From Streptomyces qaidamensis (GTDB lineage Bacteria > Actinomycetota > Actinomycetes > Streptomycetales > Streptomycetaceae): a stretch of DNA of 64,000 nucleotides. A program made the translations under genes and the position numbers. Below the pieces are notes generated by a model. That model did no database searches, was not told where the DNA came from, and saw nothing but the letters and a program-made list of their open reading frames with translations. Positions 34,563 to 42,292 of this stretch are shown here, in pieces; position 1 is the first letter of the stretch; every line of letters starts with the position of its first letter. The stretch spans positions 1,736,001-1,800,000 of the forward strand of contig NZ_CP015098.1 in NCBI RefSeq assembly GCF_001611795.1. The letters are read 5' to 3'.

Positions 34563-35384
34563 TCAGGGGTCGAGGTCGTGCCCGGCGCGCTCCTCGAAGA
34601 TCCGCATGGCCTTGGCGGTCACCGGGCCCGGCGCGCCGGGCAGCTCACGGCCGTCGACGCGGTGCACGGCCTGCACGTCCCGCAGGGTGGACGTCAGGAA
34701 GACCTCGTCGGCCCGCTCCAGGACGTCCAGCGGCAGGTCGGTCTCCCTGGCGCCGGTCCATTCGGCCGTCAGCGCACGGGTGATGCCCGCGAGGCAGCCC
34801 GAGGCGAGCGGCGGGGTGTGGATCTCGCCGTCGAGGACGACGAAGACGTTCGACCCGGTGCCCTCGCACAGCTGCCCCACGGTGTTGCCGAACAGTGCCT
34901 CCGACGCGCCCTGTTCACGGGCCCGGGCGAGAGCGACGACGTTCTCGGCGTACGAGGTGGTCTTGAGACCGGTGAGCGCACCGCGCTCGTTTCGGGTCCA
35001 GGGGACCGTGATCACGGCGGTGGAGTCGGGGCGGCGGGTCGTCTCGCCGAGGGCGACGACGAGGGTCGGGCCGTGCTCGCCGCGGTCGGATCCGAGCGGG
35101 CCGTGGCCGCCGGTGTAGGTGATGCGGAGGCGGCCGAGCGGCGCGGGGTTGGCGTCGAGGACGGCGGCGCAGGCGCGGCGCACCTCGTCGTGGTCCGGAT
35201 CCGGCAGGCCGAGGCCGCGCGCGGAGCGGGTCAGCCGGTCGAGGTGCCGGGTGAGCGCGAACGGCCGGCCGGCCACGGCCTTGACCGTCTCGAAGATGCC
35301 GTCGCCCACGGTCAGCCCGTGGTCGAAGACGGAGACGCGGGCGGACTCGGTGTCCTGCAGCCCGCCGTCGAGCCAGATCTTCAC
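34563..35384 (-). CDS. pabC: Aminodeoxychorismate lyase (PabC-like), PLP fold type IV
   Basis: This 273-residue protein begins VKIWLDGGLQDTESARVSVF, then DHGLTVGDGIFET, the usual start of class IV PLP enzymes. The PLP lysine is in LTGLKTTSYAENV (about residue 145), and CEGTGSNVFVV and VFLTSTLRDVQAV match the 4-amino-4-deoxychorismate lyase group. It removes pyruvate to give 4-aminobenzoate for folate. GTG at 35384 overlaps the stop of the chorismate-binding gene (GTGA). The coupling to pabB supports PabC over a branched-chain aminotransferase. Confidence 0.9.
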   Translation of the reverse strand: MKIWLDGGLQDTESARVSVFDHGLTVGDGIFETVKAVAGRPFALTRHLDRLTRSARGLGLPDPDHDEVRRACAAVLDANPAPLGRLRITYTGGHGPLGSDRGEHGPTLVVALGETTRRPDSTAVITVPWTRNERGALTGLKTTSYAENVVALARAREQGASEALFGNTVGQLCEGTGSNVFVVLDGEIHTPPLASGCLAGITRALTAEWTGARETDLPLDVLERADEVFLTSTLRDVQAVHRVDGRELPGAPGPVTAKAMRIFEERAGHDLDP

Positions 35385-36424
35385 GTCAGGTCCTCTCCAC
35401 TCACCTCGTACGTTCCCGACGCTATCGCGAGCAGCCGGGCCGCCTTGAGCTCGGTCTCCCGCCACTCCCCTTCGGGATCGGAGCCCCAGGTGATGCCGGC
35501 GCCGGTGCCGAAGCGCAGTACGCCATCGGCCCGGTCGATCCAGAAGGTGCGGATGCCGACGGCCAGCTCTCCGGTTCCCCGGTCGGCGTCGACCCAGCCG
35601 ATCCCGCCGCAGTACGGCCCCCGGGGCGCCGTCTCCAGCGCGTCGATGATCCGCAGGGCGCTGGACTTGGGCGCGCCCGTGACCGAGCCGGGCGGAAAGG
35701 CGGCGCCGAGCAGCTCGGGCCAGCCGGCCCCGTCCGCCAGCTCGCCGCGGACCGTCGAGACGAGGTGGACCAGCCCGGGGTGCTTCTCGACGGCACACAG
35801 GTCGGGCACCGTAACGCTGCCCGTGGCGCACACCCGTCCGATGTCGTTGCGGACCAGGTCCACGATCATCACGTTCTCGGCGAAGTCCTTCTCCAGCAGG
35901 TCCGCCTCGGTCCGGCCGGTGCCCTTGATCGGCCCGGACGCGACGACCCGGCCCTCGCGCCGCAGGAACAGTTCCGGGGAGGCCGTGGCGATCTCGACGC
36001 CGTGCCCGGGTAGGCGGATCGTTCCTGCATAGGGCGCCGGGTTGCCGTGGGCCAGCAGTGCGGTGAGGGCGTCCACGTCGGCGCCGGGTGCGACGGGCGC
36101 GGACAGCACCCGGCACAGGTTCGCCTGGTAGACCTCGCCGGCCGCGATGTGGTCGCGGATCCGTCGTACGGCGGCCGTGTACGCGGCGCGGTCGAGCGAG
36201 GACGTCCAGTCACCGGCGGCCGGTCCGCGCCATGCGCCGGGCACGGGAGCCGGTACGTCCGCCGCCCGGACCTCCGCGAAGCGGGCGCAGGTCAGACGGC
36301 CCTCGAAGTCGGCACAGACGGCCCAGAAGCCGCTGGAGTCCAGGGCCTCGGGATCGTCGGTGACGTCGAGGAGCCCGGTGGCGACGCGGTCGCCGAAGCG
36401 GGCGAGAGGAGGGAGGTCGAGCAC
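35381..36424 (-). CDS. pabB: Chorismate-binding enzyme (aminodeoxychorismate synthase component I)
   Basis: This 347-residue protein begins VLDLPPLARFGDRVATGLLD. It contains the chorismate-binding core: ASPELFLRREGRVVASGPIK, GTGRTEADLLEKDFAENVMI, VDLVRNDIGRVC, and PPGSVTGAPKSSALRIID. It lacks the amidotransferase domain, so a separate glutaminase is needed. It makes 4-amino-4-deoxychorismate for the adjacent pabC product. GTG at 36424 is chosen because the longer frame runs into the tRNA promoter region. Confidence 0.9.
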   Translation of the reverse strand: MLDLPPLARFGDRVATGLLDVTDDPEALDSSGFWAVCADFEGRLTCARFAEVRAADVPAPVPGAWRGPAAGDWTSSLDRAAYTAAVRRIRDHIAAGEVYQANLCRVLSAPVAPGADVDALTALLAHGNPAPYAGTIRLPGHGVEIATASPELFLRREGRVVASGPIKGTGRTEADLLEKDFAENVMIVDLVRNDIGRVCATGSVTVPDLCAVEKHPGLVHLVSTVRGELADGAGWPELLGAAFPPGSVTGAPKSSALRIIDALETAPRGPYCGGIGWVDADRGTGELAVGIRTFWIDRADGVLRFGTGAGITWGSDPEGEWRETELKAARLLAIASGTYEVSGEDLT

Positions 36425-36533
36425 GCAGTCGAGTCTATGGCGGGGGCCCTGCGGGTGACCGGGGGATGTCCTGTCAGGCGGTCCTGTGACCCACCTGAGC
36501 AGGGCAAGCGCAGCACGCTGCACAAACGCGTTT

Positions 36534-36561
36534 TTGTGCTGGCCCCGGAATCCGCTAGAGT
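36534..36561 (+). promoter_or_regulatory. Probable promoter of the tRNA cluster
   Basis: TTGTGC (36534-36539) and TAGAGT (36556-36561) with a 16-base spacer form a good housekeeping-sigma promoter of the kind seen before Streptomyces stable RNA genes. The first tRNA begins 41 bases after the -10 box. Confidence 0.6.
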
Positions 36562-36602
36562 TCAACACGTCGCCGGGCCGCGAAGGCGGACCGAAACGAC
36601 AG

Positions 36603-36675
36603 GCGGACGTAGCTCAGTTGGTAGAGCGCAACCTTGCCAAGGTTGAGGTCGCGAGTTCGAACCTCGTCGTCCGCT
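36603..36675 (+). tRNA. tRNA-Gly (anticodon GCC)
   Basis: 73 bases; acceptor GCGGACG/CGTCCGC, D-arm GCTC..GAGC, anticodon stem CAACC/GGTTG with loop TTGCCAA (GCC), T-arm GCGAG-TTCGAAC-CTCGT, discriminator T. First gene of a five-tRNA cluster. Confidence 0.98.
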
Positions 36676-36712
36676 CGTAGGAAGAGGGGGCTTCCCGGCC
36701 CCCTACACTCCT

Positions 36713-36783
36713 GGTGGAGTGGCCGAGAGGCGAGGCAACGGCCTGCAAAGCCGTCTACACGGGTTCAAATCCCGTCTCCACCT
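36713..36783 (+). tRNA. tRNA-Cys (anticodon GCA)
   Basis: 71 bases; acceptor GGTGGAG/CTCCACC, anticodon stem ACGGC/GCCGT with loop CTGCAAA (GCA), T-arm ACGGG-TTCAAAT-CCCGT, discriminator T. It lies 37 bases after tRNA-Gly. Confidence 0.98.
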
Positions 36784-36787
36784 CCAA

Positions 36788-36859
36788 GGACGATTAGCTC
36801 AGCGGGAGAGCGCTTCCCTGACACGGAAGAGGTCACTGGTTCAATCCCAGTATCGTCCA
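36788..36859 (+). tRNA. tRNA-Val (anticodon GAC), copy 1
   Basis: 72 bases; acceptor GGACGAT/ATCGTCC, anticodon stem CTTCC/GGAAG with loop CTGACAC (GAC), T-arm ACTGG-TTCAATC-CCAGT, discriminator A. It starts 4 bases after tRNA-Cys. Confidence 0.98.
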
Positions 36860-36883
36860 CTGGATCCCCCGGGATCCCAGCCC

Positions 36884-36955
36884 GCGCGATTAGCTCAGCG
36901 GGAGAGCGCTTCCCTGACACGGAAGAGGTCACTGGTTCAATCCCAGTATCGCGCA
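36884..36955 (+). tRNA. tRNA-Val (anticodon GAC), copy 2 with altered acceptor stem
   Basis: 72 bases, the same body as copies 1 and 3, but the acceptor stem reads GCGCGAT/ATCGCGC. Positions 2 and 3 have changed on both strands (G-C to C-G and A-U to G-C), so pairing is kept. Discriminator A. Confidence 0.97.
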
Positions 36956-36998
36956 CGCAGTGCCCATGATCCGCCGCACTCGGTGTTCATGGTCCCGA

Positions 36999-37070
36999 GG
37001 ACGATTAGCTCAGCGGGAGAGCGCTTCCCTGACACGGAAGAGGTCACTGGTTCAATCCCAGTATCGTCCA
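36999..37070 (+). tRNA. tRNA-Val (anticodon GAC), copy 3
   Basis: 72 bases, identical to copy 1 over its whole length. Last gene of the cluster; a strong terminator hairpin follows 10 bases later. Confidence 0.98.
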
Positions 37071-37080
37071 CACCACAAGG

Positions 37081-37110
37081 AGCCCCCGGCCGTTCGCGGC
37101 CGGGGGCTTC
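37081..37110. terminator. Terminator after the tRNA cluster
   Basis: A perfect 12-bp stem AGCCCCCGGCCG / CGGCCGGGGGCT (37081-37092 and 37097-37108) with a TTCG tetraloop, followed by TTCTGTG. It lies between the tRNA cluster and the end of the opposing zinc-ribbon gene, and can serve both. Confidence 0.85.
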
Positions 37111-37124
37111 TGTGATGTCACGGC

Positions 37125-37415
37125 TCAGGACGAGAACAGCATCCGGCCGAAGCTCTTGTTGCGGTGGTGACCGTGGTGGCCGTGATGACCGTGGCCGCCG
37201 TGCGGGGCACCCCAGGCGGGGGCCGGAGGGGCGGGGTAGGCCTGCGGGGCGGGCGGGGGCGGCGGGGCGGCCTGGGACCACTGGGCCTCAAGGCGGGTCA
37301 GGGACTCCAGCTCGCCGTAGTCGAGAAAGATCCCGCGGCACCCGCTGCACTGCTCGATCTGGACACCGTTGCGGTTGTACGTGTGCATCGGCGCACGGCA
37401 CTTCGGACACTGCAT
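37125..37415 (-). CDS. TFIIB-type zinc-ribbon protein with His-rich tail
   Basis: This 96-residue protein begins MQCPKCRAPMHTYNRNGVQI and has two cysteine pairs (CPKC and CSGC) of the zf-TFIIB ribbon, with GIFLDYGELESLTRLE after the second pair as in the family. A Pro/Ala linker (QAAPPPPPAPQAYPAPP) leads to a histidine-rich stretch (HGGHGHHGHHGHH) that probably binds metal. Function is unknown. It stands alone, converging with the tRNA cluster. Confidence 0.93.
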   Translation of the reverse strand: MQCPKCRAPMHTYNRNGVQIEQCSGCRGIFLDYGELESLTRLEAQWSQAAPPPPPAPQAYPAPPAPAWGAPHGGHGHHGHHGHHRNKSFGRMLFSS

Positions 37416-37494
37416 GGTCGTTCAACTCCTCGCCGGTCGGTCCTGCTTCACATCTCGCCAGGACAGACTCTGTCCCGCTGTGCTCGGTTGCACC

Positions 37495-38436
37495 CTACTT
37501 CGCGTGTTCCTGCACCAACTGGGGCGGGACGGTAGCCATTCGGTCACAGGCGTCCACAACCGTCTGCTCCACCTCGTCCAACGGGCGCCCGGCCGCAACC
37601 GCCTTGGCGACGGCCCGGGCCGCGGTCTGCGCGGTGAGGGCACGCGCGGGGACGTCGAGGGCGGGCCAGGGGTCGCCCTCGACGGGGACGGCCGGGCCGC
37701 CGGCCTCCCGATAGGCGGTGAGGAACCGGGTCCATGCGCCGGGCGGGAGCAGACCACAGGCATACCAGGCGGCGGGGCGGGCGAGGTCCCAGGCGGGGAC
37801 ACCGACGCCGAGGTCGTCCACGTCTATCAGCAGCCAGGGCCCGTCGGCTGCGGGGTGTCGTACGAGCTGGCCGAGATGGAGGTCGCCGTGGCAGAGGGTG
37901 GCGGTGTGCGGCATCGGGGCCTCGGCCCGGGCCCAGGGCGGGAGGGTGGCCCAGGCGCGCAGGACGGGTGCGACCGCCGGGTGCGGTCCGGCCTCTCGGA
38001 GCCGGGCGACGGCCCGGGCCGCTTTGGCGGGGCCGCGCATGACGGGCAGGCCTTCCGGAGCCGGGCTGCGGTGGAGACGGGCGAGGAGTGCGGCGGCGGC
38101 TTCCCAGGGTGCGGCGTCCGGGTCGTCGGGATCCACCGGCGTGCCGTACGGCCAGAACGTCACCAGGCGGCCGTGCAGGTCGACCGGGGTGGGATCCAGT
38201 GGGGGCAGGAGGATGCCGGGGTGGCGGGCGGCGAGGGTGAGGCGGCCGGTGAGCTCGGCGGGGGTCGCGTCCAGGGGGTGGGCCTTCGCGACGGTGTCCG
38301 CATGGCGTACGACAGTGCCGTCCGGGCGGTCCGCGAGCGTGGCCGCGCCGCAGGGGCAGGCCGGTGAGCGGGCGTGGGCGGTGGCTCGGGCCTGGGCGGT
38401 GAGGCCGGTCAGGAGCGGGCCGGGGGCGGAGTTCAC
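37495..38436 (-). CDS. Aminoglycoside phosphotransferase-like kinase
   Basis: This 313-residue protein has the APH/choline-kinase catalytic pattern LCHGDLHLGQLV (about residue 195) and the metal-binding LIDVDDLGVGVPAWDLARP. The usual Asn of HGDxxxxN is replaced by Gln. The N-terminal lobe is present but lacks a clear P-loop. The substrate is unknown; these families phosphorylate small alcohols, sugars or antibiotics. GTG at 38436 (VNSAPGPLLTGL) gives the family length; the longer frame starts inside the downstream hairpin repeat. A coding role in resistance cannot be assumed. Confidence 0.85.
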   Translation of the reverse strand: MNSAPGPLLTGLTAQARATAHARSPACPCGAATLADRPDGTVVRHADTVAKAHPLDATPAELTGRLTLAARHPGILLPPLDPTPVDLHGRLVTFWPYGTPVDPDDPDAAPWEAAAALLARLHRSPAPEGLPVMRGPAKAARAVARLREAGPHPAVAPVLRAWATLPPWARAEAPMPHTATLCHGDLHLGQLVRHPAADGPWLLIDVDDLGVGVPAWDLARPAAWYACGLLPPGAWTRFLTAYREAGGPAVPVEGDPWPALDVPARALTAQTAARAVAKAVAAGRPLDEVEQTVVDACDRMATVPPQLVQEHAK

Positions 38437-38508
38437 CGGGTGAGAGTACGCGCAGACGGGAGCCGGCTGGAGGGGGGACGGGTCCGTTCCGGGTGCTCCG
38501 TGCCGGGG

Positions 38509-38553
38509 CAAAGCAATGCCGGCGCAGCTCCCCAGCTGCGCCGGCATTTTTTG
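38509..38553. terminator. Strong hairpin in the spacer at 38.5 kb
   Basis: A 15-bp perfect stem AATGCCGGCGCAGCT / AGCTGCGCCGGCATT with a CCCC loop, followed on the plus strand by a T run. An outer GGCAAA/TTTGCC pair extends it. On the minus strand it lies 85 bases after the end of the small membrane protein gene, so it could end that transcript, although the T run faces the other way. Confidence 0.7.
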
Positions 38554-38637
38554 CCGTCCGCCGCACCCCCGTCCCCACGGGGTTTCATGGTCGGGATGTC
38601 CCCGCCCGGACCGCTCTTCCGGGCCTGGGGTCGCCGC

Positions 38638-38847
38638 TCAGCGCCCCAGCATCTCGCCCACGGACGACGCCTGTGTGGCCACTGTCTCCCACCCGTCGAA
38701 GACGAGGAGGAGCAGGACCGCCAGGGGAAGGGCCATCAGGGTCGCCACCAGCGGGTGGCGACGGCCCTGGCGGCGGGGGCGGAACGCGGCGGCGTACACC
38801 TTGCGTCCCTCCTCGCGGAGCAGTGTCCGCGGAGCCGTCTGGGCCAT
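38638..38847 (-). CDS. Small single-helix membrane protein
   Basis: A 69-residue protein, MAQTAPRTLLREEGRKVYAA at the start, with a basic N-terminal half and one membrane helix (VATLMALPLAVLLLLVFDGW) near the C-terminus, so probably an inner-membrane protein with cytoplasmic N-terminus. AGGAGAGG 4 bases before ATG at 38847 makes the start sure. No family is known. Confidence 0.8.
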   Translation of the reverse strand: MAQTAPRTLLREEGRKVYAAAFRPRRQGRRHPLVATLMALPLAVLLLLVFDGWETVATQASSVGEMLGR

Positions 38848-39081
38848 GGTCCCTCTCCTGACCTGTATCGGTTGTCGTTGGCAGCGGCGGGCGTCTGACC
38901 TCGGGGGACGAGTGCTGCACCCGCCGCTTGACCTCAAATCTAGGTGTCCGGCCCTTTCCCGGCGTCATGCCCTCGTACCGATTGCCGGGCCTCCCGGAGG
39001 ATGAGCCGCCACCTGCGATGTACTCCCCTGGGTGGAGACGGGGACGCACGTCTCAGGGTCTTCCCCGAGGGGGCGCCCGGA

Positions 39082-39321
39082 TCAGCCCTCTTTGTCCGAG
39101 CTCTCCTCCCGCGGAATCGGCTGTTCCACCAGGGCCAGCACCCGATTCGCCATGAAGCGGGCGGTACGTACAACCGTCCCGCTTCGGGTGACTTCGCTCA
39201 CTTCCACGACACCTCGGCGTACCGCCGTCTCCACCCTGCGGCCCGCCCTGCTCGCCACCACCTCATACGTGCGCGTCGTGTCTCCCGCGTCCACGACTAT
39301 CTCCACACGGTCACCCTTCAC
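39082..39321 (-). CDS. Hypothetical small beta-rich protein
   Basis: A 79-residue protein starting VKGDRVEIVVDAGDTTRTYE with alternating hydrophobic residues through VVEVSEVTRSGTVVRTARFM, suggesting beta strands, and an acidic end EESSDKEG. GTG at 39321 follows AAGGGGG by 10 bases. It is divergent from the kinase gene. No family is recognised. Confidence 0.72.
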   Translation of the reverse strand: MKGDRVEIVVDAGDTTRTYEVVASRAGRRVETAVRRGVVEVSEVTRSGTVVRTARFMANRVLALVEQPIPREESSDKEG

Positions 39322-39516
39322 AGGACCAATCCCCCTTCTGCGACGGGTGGTTGGGATCACTCACCACGCGAAGTCCGCCTCTTCGCGCCCTCCCTGACCA
39401 CCTTTCAAGTCTCCCACCCACCACTGACAATCCATCACCCTGAGAGGGCGCGGCCTCTGCGCGCGGGCGGCCGTGGAAACGTAAGCTGTGGCTCGTCACA
39501 GGACCGGGCAGCGGGG

Positions 39517-40974
39517 ATGAACATGGCGATGATGCGCCTGAGGCGCGAGGACCCGCGCGTCGTCGGCTCGTTCAAGCTTCACAGACGGCTCGGCGCGGGC
39601 GGGATGGGCGTGGTCTACCTGGGCTCCGACAAGAAGGGGCAGCGGGTCGCGCTCAAGGTCATCCGCCCTGACCTGGCGGAGGATCAGGAGTTCCGTTCGC
39701 GGTTCGCCCGTGAGGTGTCGGCGGCGCGGCGGATCCGCGGCGGCTGCACGGCCCGGCTGGTGGCCGCCGACCTCGACGCGGATCGGCCCTGGTTCGCCAC
39801 GCAGTACGTGCCCGGCCCCTCCTTGCACGACAAGGTCGCGGCCGAGGGCCCGCTCGGCGCGGCCGACGTCGCGGCCGTCGGTGCCGCCCTGTCGGAGGGC
39901 CTGGTCGCGGTGCACGAGGCCGGGGTGGTGCACCGGGATCTGAAGCCGTCGAACATCCTGCTGTCCCCGAAGGGGCCGCGGATCATCGACTTCGGCATCG
40001 CCTGGGCGACCGGCGCCTCGACGCTCACCCACGTCGGCACGGCGGTCGGCTCGCCCGGCTTCCTCGCGCCGGAGCAGGTGCGCGGGGCGGCCGTCACACC
40101 GGCCACGGACGTCTTCTCGCTCGGTGCCACGCTCGCGTACTCCTCAATGGGCGACTCGCCCTTCGGGCACGGCAGTTCCGAGGTGATGCTGTACCGCGTG
40201 GTGCACGAGGAGCCGCAGCTGCACGGCGTGCCCGACGCACTGGCCCCGCTCGTCCGGGCGTGCTTGGCGAAGGACCCCGAGGAGCGGCCCAGCACGCTCC
40301 AACTGTCGTTGCGGCTCAAGGAGATCGCGGCCCGGGAGTCCCAGGACCTCGCCGGTGTCCGGCCGCCCGCGCCCCGTGGTGCCGAGACCGAGCGGCTCGC
40401 CGACACCTACCCCGAGCGCACCCGGCGTCCGCAGGGGCAGCAGGGTGCCGGGACGTCCGGGGCGCAGCGGGGCCGGGGCACTCCCCCGCCGCGGGGGTCG
40501 GCTCCCTCCCGGGACGGCCATCCGTCGCCGGACGGCCCGGCCTCCCAGAGCGGGTCCGGTTCGCGCGGCGGAGCCCGGCCGGGCGGGAGCGGGAACCGGT
40601 CGACGGGGGGCGGAAACCGCGGCAGGACTCCGGTGCGCGGTTCCGGCGCCCCGCGCGGCGGGACCCCGTCGCGGTCCGGGTCGCGGCCGACGCCCACCGG
40701 GCGCAACGGGCCACGGTCGGCCAGCGGCAGCCGTCCCGCCCCGCACAGCGGCACCGGGCGTCCGGCGTCCCGGAGCACGGGGACCGGGCTGCGGCCCGCC
40801 AATCCCCGGTTGCTGCGGCAGCGGCTGTTCGTGTTCGTCGTAGTGACGCTGCTGGTGGCGGTCGGTATCGCGCTGGTGCAGGGGTGTCAGGGGCCGGCGC
40901 GGGGGCTCGGCGGCGACGGAGGCGGAGCACGGCAGGAGCGCGTCCAGCCGTACGACCGTCCTCAAGACTTCTAG
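39517..40974 (+). CDS. Serine/threonine protein kinase (PknB-like catalytic domain, no PASTA)
   Basis: This 485-residue kinase has a full catalytic domain (about 18-275): Gly loop LGAGGMGVVYLG, ATP lysine in VALKVI (K47), catalytic VHRDLKPSNILL, DFGIAWA and APEQVRG. A Gly/Ser/Arg/Pro-rich linker of about 170 residues follows, then one membrane helix (FVFVVVTLLVAVGIALV) and a short outer tail that starts QGCQG. No sensor domain such as PASTA is present, so input is unclear. ATG at 39517 sits directly after GGGG; ATG at 39523 would have better spacing. Confidence 0.93.
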   Translation: MNMAMMRLRREDPRVVGSFKLHRRLGAGGMGVVYLGSDKKGQRVALKVIRPDLAEDQEFRSRFAREVSAARRIRGGCTARLVAADLDADRPWFATQYVPGPSLHDKVAAEGPLGAADVAAVGAALSEGLVAVHEAGVVHRDLKPSNILLSPKGPRIIDFGIAWATGASTLTHVGTAVGSPGFLAPEQVRGAAVTPATDVFSLGATLAYSSMGDSPFGHGSSEVMLYRVVHEEPQLHGVPDALAPLVRACLAKDPEERPSTLQLSLRLKEIAARESQDLAGVRPPAPRGAETERLADTYPERTRRPQGQQGAGTSGAQRGRGTPPPRGSAPSRDGHPSPDGPASQSGSGSRGGARPGGSGNRSTGGGNRGRTPVRGSGAPRGGTPSRSGSRPTPTGRNGPRSASGSRPAPHSGTGRPASRSTGTGLRPANPRLLRQRLFVFVVVTLLVAVGIALVQGCQGPARGLGGDGGGARQERVQPYDRPQDF

Positions 40975-41007
40975 CCGTGTGACGACGGCCCGCCGGCCGG
41001 CGGGCCG

Positions 41008-41400
41008 TCAGAGCTCCGGCAGGATCCGCTCGAAGAACTCCCGGTCGCCGGCGAAGACCGGGTCCAGGGCCAGGAACTGCCGCGGGGTGACCCAGCGGGT
41101 CTCGGCGACCTCGTGCGGGTCGGGGACCACCTCGCCCGTGTCGGCGCGGGCGGTCCACCAGTGGAGCCGGAAGCGGTGGTCGTCGGTCTCCGACTCCCAG
41201 ACCTTCGCCTCCGGTACGACGGTGAGGCCGACCTCCTCGCGGACCTCCCGGACGACCGCCTGCTCCTGGGTCTCGCCCGGCTCGACCTTGCCGCTGAGCG
41301 GCTGCCAGTAGCCGGGGCGGGCGACCCCGGGGCCGCGCCGGATCGCGAGCAGGCGTTCACCGCGCAGGAGTACGGCTACGACGGCCTCGCGCTGTTCCAT
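41008..41400 (-). CDS. NUDIX hydrolase
   Basis: This 130-residue protein begins MEQREAVVAVLLRGERLLAI and contains a complete Nudix box (G-x5-E-x7-REVREEVGL, about residues 37-59). It would hydrolyse a nucleoside diphosphate linked to another group; the exact substrate is unknown. The stop lies 9 bases before the end of the kinase-side spacer, and the gene starts 10 bases after the stop of the SpoU methyltransferase gene, so the two probably form an operon. Confidence 0.93.
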   Translation of the reverse strand: MEQREAVVAVLLRGERLLAIRRGPGVARPGYWQPLSGKVEPGETQEQAVVREVREEVGLTVVPEAKVWESETDDHRFRLHWWTARADTGEVVPDPHEVAETRWVTPRQFLALDPVFAGDREFFERILPEL

Positions 41401-41409
41401 GTGCCGCCC

Positions 41410-42228
41410 CTAGGTCTGGGGCCGGCCGGTGGCCACGGCGTAGAAGGCGACGGCTGCCGCCGCGCCGACGTTGAGGGAGTCGACGCCGTGGGACATGGGG
41501 ATGCGGACCCATTCGTCGGCGGCGACCAGGGCCTGGGTGGAGAGGCCGTCGCCCTCCGCGCCGAGCATGAGGGCGACGCGGTCCATGGTGTGCGGGGCGG
41601 CCTCGTCGAGGGGCCGGGCCTTCTCGTCGGGGGTGAGGGCGAGGAGGGTGAAGCCCGCCTCGCGGACCGACTCCAGGCCCTTGGGCCAGGTGTCCAGGCG
41701 GGCGTACGGGACGGAGAAGACCGCGCCCATGGAGACCTTCACGCTGCGGCGGTACAGGGGGTCGGCGCAGTCCGGGGAGAGCAGAACGGCGTCCATGCCG
41801 AGGGCCGCGGCCGAGCGGAAGATGGCGCCGATGTTGGTGTGGTCGTTGACCGACTCCATGATGACGACCCGGCGGGCGGTCCGGAGCAGGTCGGCGGCGG
41901 TGGGCAGGGGTTTGCGCTGCATGGACGCGAGCGCGCCGCGGTGCACGTGGTAGCCGGTGACCTGCTCGGCGAGCTCCGGGCTGACGGCGTAGACCGGGGC
42001 GGGAAGTTCGTCGATGACGTCGCGCATGACGTCGACCCACTTGGCCGAGAGCAGCATGGACCGCATCTCGTAGCCGGCCTCCTTGGCCCTTCTGATGACC
42101 TTCTCGCCCTCGGCGATGAACAGTCCCTCGGCGGGTTCGCGCTTGCGGCGCAGCTCCACGTCGGTCAGGCCGGTGTAGTCGCGCAGACGCGGGTCGTCGG
42201 GATCCTCGATGGTGATGAGATCGGCCAC
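41410..42228 (-). CDS. TrmH/SpoU-family RNA 2'-O-methyltransferase
   Basis: This 272-residue protein has an N-terminal substrate-binding domain and the C-terminal SPOUT knot with motif 1 ESVNDHTNIGAIFRSA, motif 2 VALMLGAEGDGLS, and motif 3 IPMSHGVDSLNVGAAAAVAF. These are the family's S-adenosylmethionine and RNA-binding signatures. The target could be rRNA or tRNA. Start at ATG 42228 (MADLITIEDPDDPRLRDY). It follows the siroheme/cobalamin gene after 64 bases on the same strand. Confidence 0.93.
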   Translation of the reverse strand: MADLITIEDPDDPRLRDYTGLTDVELRRKREPAEGLFIAEGEKVIRRAKEAGYEMRSMLLSAKWVDVMRDVIDELPAPVYAVSPELAEQVTGYHVHRGALASMQRKPLPTAADLLRTARRVVIMESVNDHTNIGAIFRSAAALGMDAVLLSPDCADPLYRRSVKVSMGAVFSVPYARLDTWPKGLESVREAGFTLLALTPDEKARPLDEAAPHTMDRVALMLGAEGDGLSTQALVAADEWVRIPMSHGVDSLNVGAAAAVAFYAVATGRPQT

Positions 42229-42292
42229 AGGGTGATACTGCCTTGTCCTGGGTGCGGTGCCAACGGCTCGGTACGGGTTGTGTTACCCGGGG

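Noticed and set aside
36603-37070. CRISPR-like direct repeats
   Set aside because: The repeated 72-base units are tandem tRNA-Val genes with full cloverleafs and coding-length spacers.
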